60,245 nt of DNA from a virus, in IMG/VR virus record IMGVR_UViG_3300032213_001931, positions 1-60,245 of that record; one strand, 5' to 3'. The position numbers were made by a program, and so were the translations under genes. Under the pieces are notes generated by a model. That model saw nothing but the letters and a program-made list of their open reading frames with translations. It was not told where the DNA came from and searched no databases. Each line of letters opens with the position of its first letter. Position 1 is the first letter of the stretch. Positions 16,995 through 23,795 of this stretch are shown here, piece after piece.

Positions 16995-17689
16995 AAGTTT
17001 GTTAATTTTATTAAAACTTTTATTAATACTTCAACATCTTTTTCGCAATAATCTTGTATTTCTTGGTATTTGTTTTCATTCCAAAATGCGTTATGAACTT
17101 TATTACCTGTCACTTCCATATTTTTAGATGTTTCAATACCAAGTGATACACACATTAATTCTAATGAACTTATCGCCCCAAATTGTCCGTATTGCCAAAT
17201 TTCTTTTGTATCAATTGCTTTAATTTCCCAGGGCTTAGTATCGTAAGACGGTAAAATAGATGATGGTAAAATACCATTAACTAACATTCTTTTTGCTAAT
17301 ACGGGAATATCAAAGTTTTTAAGATTATGCCCACAAAGAATAAAACCTAACTTGTCTACACGATTTAATAGTGTATTAGCGTCTTTAAGTAATACTTTTT
17401 CATCTGAGTTAAAAAAACTTTGTTTTTTAATATCACCTTTTGGGTCAACAAATCCTACCGAAACACAAACAATTTTTGAAAATTCGGGAACTAATGCTGC
17501 ACGATTAACAAAAATTTGGTCTATATTTAATTCACTGTCTTCAGGAAATCTTTTTTTAAACCAATCTAAATAATTAATAAATTGGAAATGAAGTTCAGGA
17601 TAATCCTTTTTAAAATTTTCATAGTTACTTGAAACCCCTACAGTTTCAATGTCAATAAATAAAATTTTGTGTAATGGATGTTTTATCAT
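16991..17689 (-). CDS. 3'-5' exonuclease, DnaQ-like (DEDD fold, PolB-exo-like)
   Basis: A 232-residue RNase H-fold exonuclease. The first acidic motif is FIDIETVG with Asp13 and Glu15. The second lies in LCGHNLKNFDIPVLAKR, where the Asp follows Asn-Phe. YCEKDVEVLIKV near the C-terminus supplies the last Asp, with Tyr in the DEDDy position. This pattern is that of the predicted 3'-5' exonuclease related to the PolB proofreading domain (PF10108-like). It is stand-alone here, while the phage polymerase at 23796 carries its own exonuclease domain, so it may serve repair or nucleotide recycling. Confidence 0.85.
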   Translation of the reverse strand: MIKHPLHKILFIDIETVGVSSNYENFKKDYPELHFQFINYLDWFKKRFPEDSELNIDQIFVNRAALVPEFSKIVCVSVGFVDPKGDIKKQSFFNSDEKVLLKDANTLLNRVDKLGFILCGHNLKNFDIPVLAKRMLVNGILPSSILPSYDTKPWEIKAIDTKEIWQYGQFGAISSLELMCVSLGIETSKNMEVTGNKVHNAFWNENKYQEIQDYCEKDVEVLIKVLIKLTNL

Positions 17690-18900
17690 ACGATTGATTT
17701 ATAAAATTCTGCTCTTGTTTTTGTTACTACATCTAAACTATATCTTTGTGAAACATATTCATATAATCTTTCACCCATATCAATTCTCATATTTGGATTC
17801 TGAACTAATTTCTTAACATATTTTGCCCAATCACTATGGTTTCTTACATCATCAACTAAAAGAGCGTTTCCATCTGTAAACTCACCATTCTTTAATGAAT
17901 GTTTTAAGTCAATAGTATAAGGCCCGTAGTTAGTGGCGATTAACGCTTTTTTATAAAAACCAGCTTCAATTACTTTAAGTTGTGATTTTACTTTATTAAA
18001 CATATGTTGTTTAATCGGCGCTAAAGATATATCAAACTTAGAATAATTACGAGCGTAAGATGTTACAGGTTTTGTCCAAACTCTTCTATATGGTTGGTTT
18101 TGTTCATTTTCATAAGGTGTTTGAACAAATAACTCCAAATGTTTTTTATATTCAGGTGTAACAATTGAATAATTGTTTGTAAAAATCTTTTCGTAATCAT
18201 ACCATACGGTTTCGTGTGGTTTAATTGGTCGTCTGGTTTGTTCACCAGTTTGTTGATTAATTTCTGTCATCATACCACGAGTATCAAAACCACAAACAAC
18301 AAATTGTAAATTTTTCTGAATATCAGAAAGTTTAGATACCATACCATCAAGTAACATCAAATCATGTAAATGTGATGAACCACCTAACCAACCAACTCTT
18401 ACCAAGTCAGATTCTTCAGTAGGTTCATTGAATTGAGCTTCTTTATGGTCAATTGCATTTGGGAAAATTACAACATTTTTATTATGTTTTCTTATTTCAT
18501 CCGCAAATAACTCAGTTGTAGTTGTCACATATTTTGCAACTTTTAAATTCGCAACAATTTTTTCGTGTATTTTTTCTTGAACAATTAATTGGTGAAGCGG
18601 ATGTTCTTTACCTGGTAACCAATAATCATCTAAATCACATACTGTGATAATACCTAAAGAGTTTAAAATTGGAACTATTTGCACTGACCTATCCATATCT
18701 TGACCAAGAGAACGATGGTAATGTATGATTTGGTAGTCTTTAAAATAATTTAAATTATTTAAATCGGGATTAAATTCAATATCTACATGAAAATCTTCTC
18801 CGTATAGAGTTTGTAAATGTGTATGTGGGGTTATTGACCTAAATCTGCCGACACCAGTAGTATCAGACGGAACTACTAAAACTTTTATTTTTTCTTTCAT
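17686..18900 (-). CDS. GT4-like glycosyltransferase
   Basis: A 404-residue GT-B protein. The start KEKIKVLVVPSDTTGVGRFRSI carries the Gly-x-Gly loop of GT4 N-domains. CDLDDYW, VVIFPNAID, VRVGWLGGSSHLHDL and SKFDISLAPIKQHMFNKVKSQLKVIEAGFYKK follow. In the last, Lys/Glu correspond to the E-x7-E-like donor site. Similar proteins, often annotated as glycosyltransferase family 1, are known from marine T4-like phages. It is the first gene of the long minus-strand run (18900 down to position 1) and follows a terminator of the upstream operon, so it should have its own promoter; none with a clear consensus was seen at 18901-18940. Confidence 0.8.
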   Translation of the reverse strand: MKEKIKVLVVPSDTTGVGRFRSITPHTHLQTLYGEDFHVDIEFNPDLNNLNYFKDYQIIHYHRSLGQDMDRSVQIVPILNSLGIITVCDLDDYWLPGKEHPLHQLIVQEKIHEKIVANLKVAKYVTTTTELFADEIRKHNKNVVIFPNAIDHKEAQFNEPTEESDLVRVGWLGGSSHLHDLMLLDGMVSKLSDIQKNLQFVVCGFDTRGMMTEINQQTGEQTRRPIKPHETVWYDYEKIFTNNYSIVTPEYKKHLELFVQTPYENEQNQPYRRVWTKPVTSYARNYSKFDISLAPIKQHMFNKVKSQLKVIEAGFYKKALIATNYGPYTIDLKHSLKNGEFTDGNALLVDDVRNHSDWAKYVKKLVQNPNMRIDMGERLYEYVSQRYSLDVVTKTRAEFYKSIV

Positions 18901-18941
18901 AAGTTAAATGATAATCAAAAATAAAAGATATTTCAACAATA

Positions 18942-18968
18942 ATAAAAAAAAAGTCCCATAAGGGACTT
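18942..18968 (-). terminator. Rho-independent terminator on the minus strand
   Basis: A 7-bp stem AAGTCCC / GGGACTT (18951-18957 with 18962-18968) and a 4-base loop is followed, in minus-strand reading, by an 8-base T run (18943-18950). It lies just beyond the stop of the gene at 18989-19570 and so ends the 21526-18989 operon before the glycan genes. Confidence 0.8.
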
Positions 18969-18988
18969 CTATATTTCATTAGGTTTTT

Positions 18989-19570
18989 TTATTGGACTTT
19001 TTTAACTTTAGATATTTTTCCTTCAAATATGTGTTTACCTACTTTAATTGTCATTGTTTCATTAGATTTTTGAGTTGATTCAATCATTAAACCATTTTCA
19101 GTTAAAACCTCTTCAACAGTTTCTCTAACAATTTTTCTTATATCATTGGCAGTTAATCCAATACCAACATTTGAAGGTTGGTTTTGAGGTTGTGTTTTGT
19201 TTTCTACAACGGTTTCTTTACGGTTACCCATTAATCTAGCAGCTTTTTCAATAATATCATCAGATATTGTTGCCTGATATTGTTGAACTTGTTGAATTGG
19301 GTGTTCCATCATTAACCTTTTAATAGCGTCGGGTAATTTAGAATTTTTAATTCTATCTTCAGTTATTACTGCCGTAGATGCTTTTGGTGTTTGAGGGACT
19401 GAAGACAAATATTCTTCAGGTATGTTATAGGTTGACGGGATTGGAGTCTCATCATACTCTCTAACTAATTGTTGTTGATTTGATTTTTTAGGTACAATAC
19501 CTCTATCCATATCATTATGTCTATCCATTATCTGTTTAGACACCATTAATTTCTGCATTAAATCATTCAT
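18989..19570 (-). CDS. Hypothetical protein with Gln-rich middle and C-terminal helix
   Basis: A 193-residue protein I cannot place in a family. The N-terminal third is helical and polar (MNDLMQKLMVSKQIMDRH). The centre is rich in Gln, Pro and Thr. LTANDIRKIVRETVEEVLTENG near 139-160 is an amphipathic helix, followed by a small basic beta segment (TMTIKVGKHIFEGKISKVKK). The VRETVEEVLTE helix resembles terminal segments of phage structural or assembly proteins, but this is only an impression. It overlaps the WYL-like gene by 8 bases and is followed by a terminator. Confidence 0.75.
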   Translation of the reverse strand: MNDLMQKLMVSKQIMDRHNDMDRGIVPKKSNQQQLVREYDETPIPSTYNIPEEYLSSVPQTPKASTAVITEDRIKNSKLPDAIKRLMMEHPIQQVQQYQATISDDIIEKAARLMGNRKETVVENKTQPQNQPSNVGIGLTANDIRKIVRETVEEVLTENGLMIESTQKSNETMTIKVGKHIFEGKISKVKKVQ

Positions 19571-19955
19571 TTTCTAATTCAAATTTTGTACAAACTTTTA
19601 ATCCGACCATTCCCTTATCATCAGGATTATAATTTGGTCTGATTACGTCAAATTTATCTCTTGGGTCTATTGAAAAGTTACCAATTCTATCAACCCTAAA
19701 TAACCTCCATCCGGGTAAAGGTTGGTCACCTATAGTTGCGGTATGTGACGCTCCTTCTCTTTCCCAAGCTCTTATCACTCTATTTCCTCTTTTTGAAGTT
19801 CCATAACAAAAAGGTTCAATAACACGAAGTCCTTTACCTCCATTATCATTACCATTATAGTAAATTGTAACCAAATTCCTATTTTTAATTGCATTGGTTA
19901 TTTCATCGCTACTAGCTTCAAAAATAAGTTGTTTTATTACGTTGTAAAGCTTCAT
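19563..19955 (-). CDS. Stand-alone WYL-like domain protein
   Basis: A 130-residue protein resembling a WYL domain, a small beta-barrel-like ligand-sensing fold found in bacterial regulators and in defence and phage proteins. IKNRNLVTIYYNG lies at 23-35, LRVIEPFCYGTSKRGNRVIR at 43-62, and PGWRLFRVDRIGNF at 81-94 takes the place of the xxFxLxRI end. There is no helix-turn-helix, so it is not a classic transcription factor. The start overlaps the upstream stop in the pattern TAATG. Function in the phage is unknown. Confidence 0.65.
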   Translation of the reverse strand: MKLYNVIKQLIFEASSDEITNAIKNRNLVTIYYNGNDNGGKGLRVIEPFCYGTSKRGNRVIRAWEREGASHTATIGDQPLPGWRLFRVDRIGNFSIDPRDKFDVIRPNYNPDDKGMVGLKVCTKFELENE

Positions 19956-20245
19956 TATGCAGATGGGAACTGATATGGTTTACTTGAGTTAAATTTATTA
20001 ATTTTAATATCTTCTTTTCTTTCTACTTGGTCTTGTCTTGAACCACCATTTGCAACATCTAAGAAAATACCTGTTCCTTTTCCTTTATCATCTCCATCGG
20101 CAATTGCGTCAGGATTTGTAACCCCGTATTCATTTTTTTCGGGTTTGTAGTCATTTCTAACTATTAAATCTTTTCTAATTTTATCAGCTATTGTTGATAA
20201 ATTATTTGATGGTTGTTCTAAATTAATTGGGTCATTTGTTGCCAT
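19955..20245 (-). CDS. Hypothetical small protein
   Basis: A 96-residue polar protein with no recognisable domain. The N-terminal 30 residues are mildly helical; the rest is rich in Asp, Gly, Lys and Asn (DAIADGDDKGKGTG) and looks disordered. It shares one base with the following WYL-like gene and lies 4 bases after the preceding stop, so the group is likely co-translated. It may be an accessory structural or assembly protein, but nothing in the sequence proves this. Confidence 0.7.
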   Translation of the reverse strand: MATNDPINLEQPSNNLSTIADKIRKDLIVRNDYKPEKNEYGVTNPDAIADGDDKGKGTGIFLDVANGGSRQDQVERKEDIKINKFNSSKPYQFPSA

Positions 20246-20249
20246 AATT

Positions 20250-20660
20250 TTATAATTTTTTCATTATTTCGTTTATTCGTCTTAAACTGTCAACCACTTC
20301 TTGGTCATAATTTTCATATAATTTTGAATGTGGTTTATCCGTTATATTTCTTGGGTCATTTTTTGAGTGTGATGATAAATATTGGTTTTGCATACCAGAA
20401 TCACTAGCATCTCTTTTTTGTCTACGAACACTTCCTCTATCTGAACCTAAATTTTGTGTTATAAATGATTTTAAAGTACTCAAATTTTTATCACCAAATT
20501 TACCATTATCAATATCGTGAAGTATCTTTTTCATATTTTGATATGTCAGATAACCTTTAGTGAAAATATTATTTATTGTAGTTTCATCTTTATGGTTTTC
20601 TAATGAACTCAAAACATCCTGTGGGACTTGGTATTCGTTCCCGTACATTTCACTATTCAT
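20250..20660 (-). CDS. Hypothetical protein
   Basis: A 136-residue polar, mostly helical protein with no domain I recognise. QVPQDVLSSLENH near the start and a C-terminal SLRRINEIMKKL helix are the clearest ordered elements; the middle is Ser/Arg/Asp-rich. It overlaps the upstream lysine-rich gene by 4 bases (ATGA), which indicates translational coupling. Size and composition would fit a phage assembly factor; no function is assigned. Confidence 0.7.
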   Translation of the reverse strand: MNSEMYGNEYQVPQDVLSSLENHKDETTINNIFTKGYLTYQNMKKILHDIDNGKFGDKNLSTLKSFITQNLGSDRGSVRRQKRDASDSGMQNQYLSSHSKNDPRNITDKPHSKLYENYDQEVVDSLRRINEIMKKL

Positions 20661-21526
20661 TTCTTCAGTATTTTAACCAAGTCATTTATTTCAATACCTT
20701 CTTTATCTGCTAATTTTTTAATATTTTCTAAATTTTTTGTCAAAATTTTACTTAAACCTGTTTTTTTTGATATGTCTTTATCTGAAGATTTTTTTTTCAT
20801 TACAATATCTTCTACCATCTTTCTCATCATTTCTTTTTTTTCTTCTTCTAAATTTTCTTTTTCAGAAATTGTCATTCTATCAATAAAACCTTTTTGTTTT
20901 CTAATTTTTTTTGGGACTTGTTCTAATTTTCTTCTATGTTTTTTAACGTCAGGTTCTTTACCTTGTTGTCTTGTTCTGTCGGCAGCTTCATTTTTATCCA
21001 ATCCTAACTCTTTAACAAATGTTTTAAAAGTTTCAGGACCGTTTTTGTCTTTTGTTTCTTCATAACCGAAAGCATCAGAAAAATCAGTTTCATTAATAAC
21101 TTCATCAGTTTCTTCTTCACCTTCCCCCCAATAAACACGGTAACCACGAGTAATAGGGTTGTTTGTTTGTCTTGTTGCAACAACTTCTTGGTCCATAGTA
21201 CCCTTTGGTGAAAGGTATGGATTATGTATTTGAATTTTTGAACTTAAAAAAGAACCGTCATAGTCAACTAATTCTCCAAGTTCGTCTTTCTTTTTTGTTA
21301 GAGTTTTTTTAACGTCAGAATTATTTTTTAATTTTTTTTCTTTTTGAATTTTTGAAATTGTTTTTTCAACTTCTTTTTTATTTTTTTTATCAAATTTTAC
21401 AATTTCATCTTTCTTTCTAGCTTCAGTTAAAGTGTTGCTGACGCTAAAATAAACAGAAATAGTATCTTTACCCTCTTTGATATAGAAGTAATAAGGTGAC
21501 AAAAAATATTCTTTATTAAATTCCAT
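20657..21526 (-). CDS. Lysine/glutamate-rich hypothetical protein
   Basis: A 289-residue, highly charged protein with long Lys/Glu runs around 40-75 and 195-250, predicted to form coiled coils. Between them is a more ordered region (FLSSKIQIHNPYLSPKGTMDQEV, then TRGYRVYWGEGEEETDEVINE). The last 40 residues (TGLSKILTKNLENIKKLADKEG) look like a helical pair. It could be a scaffold-like or chaperone-like phage protein. It is the first gene of the 21526-18989 operon and is divergent from the gene at 21574, with promoter-like motifs between. Confidence 0.75.
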   Translation of the reverse strand: MEFNKEYFLSPYYFYIKEGKDTISVYFSVSNTLTEARKKDEIVKFDKKNKKEVEKTISKIQKEKKLKNNSDVKKTLTKKKDELGELVDYDGSFLSSKIQIHNPYLSPKGTMDQEVVATRQTNNPITRGYRVYWGEGEEETDEVINETDFSDAFGYEETKDKNGPETFKTFVKELGLDKNEAADRTRQQGKEPDVKKHRRKLEQVPKKIRKQKGFIDRMTISEKENLEEEKKEMMRKMVEDIVMKKKSSDKDISKKTGLSKILTKNLENIKKLADKEGIEINDLVKILKK

Positions 21527-21539
21527 TTGGTATTTTACA

Positions 21540-21566
21540 TATAAATACTTGGATTTAACTATTTAT
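21540..21566. promoter_or_regulatory. Divergent promoter-like region with two TATTTAT-type motifs
   Basis: The 47-base gap between divergent genes contains TATAAATA at 21540-21547, which reads TATTTATA on the minus strand 13 bases before the ATG at 21526. It also holds TATTTAT at 21560-21566, 7 bases before the ATG at 21574. Read the other way, the same boxes are T4 late-promoter-like (TATAAATA and GATAAATA). Orientation is therefore ambiguous here, but the region surely serves both genes. Confidence 0.55.
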
Positions 21567-21573
21567 CAATAGA

Positions 21574-23703
21574 ATGGCTCAACAGAATATAAATCAGTTC
21601 AATTTTAAAAAGTGGTATGTTAAACCTGTCCCAAAAATTTTTGACATTTGTTTAGCATCAGATGAAAAAGATTATAACGAAGAAGTTGTATTTTCAAATA
21701 ATCTTATCGGTTATAATGATGGTGATAGATTACCAATTTATTTTGATTTAAATAATCCTTTATCGTCACAAAGACTATCAATTAATTATGGTAATTTTTT
21801 ATCAGGTAATACTTTAGTTTCATTAAATTATTATAACCCACTTAATCAAGATTTAAATTGTTTAACCGCATCTACATTATGTGATATAGGATTAACAGGT
21901 ATAGATAACGGTTTAGTACCACAGATGACTGGTCAAACAATTAATTACACGATGGGTTTATTTACCGGGTCAAGTAAGTGGAATAGGTATTATTTTGATA
22001 GAAGAACAAAATTATTTCAAGTAACTGGTTATACAAATCCACCAAATGAAAGATTTTCAGGGAATACAAAACAAACTTTGTATAACATGGTTTCTAAATC
22101 AGGTTTAACCATTACATACTATAATCAGTTATATGGTGGTTTTTACCAAGGTTTCTTTAAGTTATTTGGATATGATTATGAAACATTCCCGACCAGAACA
22201 AATGAAGGATGGACTGCTGAAATGTTAATTAGACCAAGATATGTTGATGAATTTTATCCAACATCTGCTCAAACAACTTTAAATTTAACATATCCTGAAA
22301 ATGAAAACACTTTTTTTTATTTTGGAGCAAGAGCTGAAAATAAATTTTACCATCATGCTTCAGGTTCACCTGAGTCAGATAGTGGATATACAAGAGTTAC
22401 AAGTGTTTTAGAAGGATGTTTAGAAACTTGTGCGTGTGGTAACACAGGTGTCACCAATTCAAGATGTGTTGAAGTATACGAACCTTTAGTTTATAAAGCA
22501 CAACATAATACCGATTGTAATTGTGGATGTAATTCAACCACACAAGTTCCAAATAGTGATAAAGACCCACTATACGACTCAATGTCAAATTCATTTTCAT
22601 TGAGATTATCTGGTGACCCTAAAAATCCAAAAGTTTGTGTTAAAGTATTAACATTTACAGGGGGTTGTATTACAACAGGGACTTGTCCAACAACAGGAAT
22701 TACCTATCAAACAGGTTATACTATTACAGAATATTGTTCATCAAATCAAATTTTTGATTATTGTGAAGATTTAAATTCTGATTATACAACAAAAGAACAT
22801 TGGATTTTAGTAGATTGTGTGTGGGAAAGAAGTACTTACTTTGATACTTGTGATTTATATTACAGAGGAGGGTTAGGATTAATTAGTGATACAGAATATG
22901 TTGATAGTCTTTCAAATAACAGTATACTACTTATTCAGCCACCCATTACTCAAGAGGGAGCTCCACCCGCAGAAGAAGTTGAAATAGTTAACCTAAATGA
23001 AAGATGGTTAATCGAAAGAGAAGATAGATTAGGTGTTTTAAAAATTTATATTAACGGAAGATTATTTTATGTTATAAATGGTTTTGAAGAAGTAATTCCA
23101 AGAGCATTAAACACAGAAAAAGAAAAACAATTAGGTGTTCCGTTTAATATTTCTTGGGGTGGTGGTTCACAAGGGTTAAGAGAAAGTTTAACATTTACAG
23201 GATGTCCTACAACATTAACAGGTTTAACTTACATGCAAGACCCTGAGGTAATGCCAAATCAAACTTTATCAGGTACTTCATTATCAGGTTTAACAACAAA
23301 TATAATGATTGAACCAACTTTTGGTGGTACGTTTGACGGAGCGATTTCCCAATTCAGAATGTATACTGAACCATTAAGTTATCCTGAGGTTATACATAAT
23401 TTTGAAATTTTAAAAAGTCCGTTTTTACTTTTTGACTACGGATGTCCTGATTGTAGTGACGGAATTATCGAAGATATTGTTGGTGTCCAAAGTGGTGGAA
23501 CTCTTACTTTTACATCAACAAACTTATCCTCATACCCATTTAATTTATATTATTATGTAGATTCAATGAACCCAAGAAGGTTGGTTTCATCAGGTGTAAC
23601 TTTCCCATATTCTTTTACAACATCAGGATTGACTAATTGTTGTTCAAATGATTTTTACTTTTATTTTTCAGGTTTAGACCAAACTTTTTTATTTCAACTC
23701 TAA
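21574..23703 (+). CDS. Cys-rich lectin-like (LamG/ConA-type) virion protein
   Basis: A 709-residue protein, probably displayed on the virion. Its end has the concanavalin/laminin-G layout: RLGVLKIYINGRLFYVINGFEE, then GTFDGAISQFRMYTEPLSYPEVIHNF, where the last helix is the typical LamG closing motif. An upstream portion, WTAEMLIRPRYVDEF, may be part of the same jelly roll. There are over 20 Cys residues, with clusters such as CLETCACGN, DCNCGC and GCPDC, unusual for a phage protein folded in the cytoplasm. The likely role is glycan binding or decoration; a structural role outside the tail fibre set is possible. Confidence 0.65.
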   Translation: MAQQNINQFNFKKWYVKPVPKIFDICLASDEKDYNEEVVFSNNLIGYNDGDRLPIYFDLNNPLSSQRLSINYGNFLSGNTLVSLNYYNPLNQDLNCLTASTLCDIGLTGIDNGLVPQMTGQTINYTMGLFTGSSKWNRYYFDRRTKLFQVTGYTNPPNERFSGNTKQTLYNMVSKSGLTITYYNQLYGGFYQGFFKLFGYDYETFPTRTNEGWTAEMLIRPRYVDEFYPTSAQTTLNLTYPENENTFFYFGARAENKFYHHASGSPESDSGYTRVTSVLEGCLETCACGNTGVTNSRCVEVYEPLVYKAQHNTDCNCGCNSTTQVPNSDKDPLYDSMSNSFSLRLSGDPKNPKVCVKVLTFTGGCITTGTCPTTGITYQTGYTITEYCSSNQIFDYCEDLNSDYTTKEHWILVDCVWERSTYFDTCDLYYRGGLGLISDTEYVDSLSNNSILLIQPPITQEGAPPAEEVEIVNLNERWLIEREDRLGVLKIYINGRLFYVINGFEEVIPRALNTEKEKQLGVPFNISWGGGSQGLRESLTFTGCPTTLTGLTYMQDPEVMPNQTLSGTSLSGLTTNIMIEPTFGGTFDGAISQFRMYTEPLSYPEVIHNFEILKSPFLLFDYGCPDCSDGIIEDIVGVQSGGTLTFTSTNLSSYPFNLYYYVDSMNPRRLVSSGVTFPYSFTTSGLTNCCSNDFYFYFSGLDQTFLFQL

Positions 23704-23735
23704 TAATTTGACTTATAATATTTGATTGGTTAAAC

Positions 23736-23772
23736 TTACCACACAAGGTAAATTCCGACCTTAATTTCGGAA
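23736..23772 (+). promoter_or_regulatory. Tandem hairpins in the polymerase leader
   Basis: Two inverted repeats lie between the upstream stop and the polymerase start. TTACC / GGTAA (23736-23740 with 23747-23751) has a 6-base loop. TTCCGA / TCGGAA (23753-23758 with 23767-23772) has an 8-base loop. The second ends 23 bases before the ATG. T4 gp43 represses its own translation through a hairpin with an 8-base loop at this place. A TTGACT-N17-TAAACT box (23708-23736) could be the promoter. Confidence 0.45.
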
Positions 23773-23795
23773 GCAAATACACCATTTTAAATTTT

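Noticed and set aside
1-18900. The glycan genes might be bacterial chromosome joined by mistake
   Set aside because: The strand, packing, overlaps and AT richness continue through the dUTPase and exonuclease genes, the adjacent operon is phage-like, and no bacterial housekeeping gene is seen. Read data would still be the final test.
20628-21065. A 145-codon plus-strand frame rich in Phe, Ile, Leu and Ser that looks like a membrane protein
   Set aside because: It lies antisense to the lysine/glutamate-rich gene at 20657-21526; Lys and Glu codons read backwards give Phe, Leu and Ser, so the hydrophobicity is an artefact.
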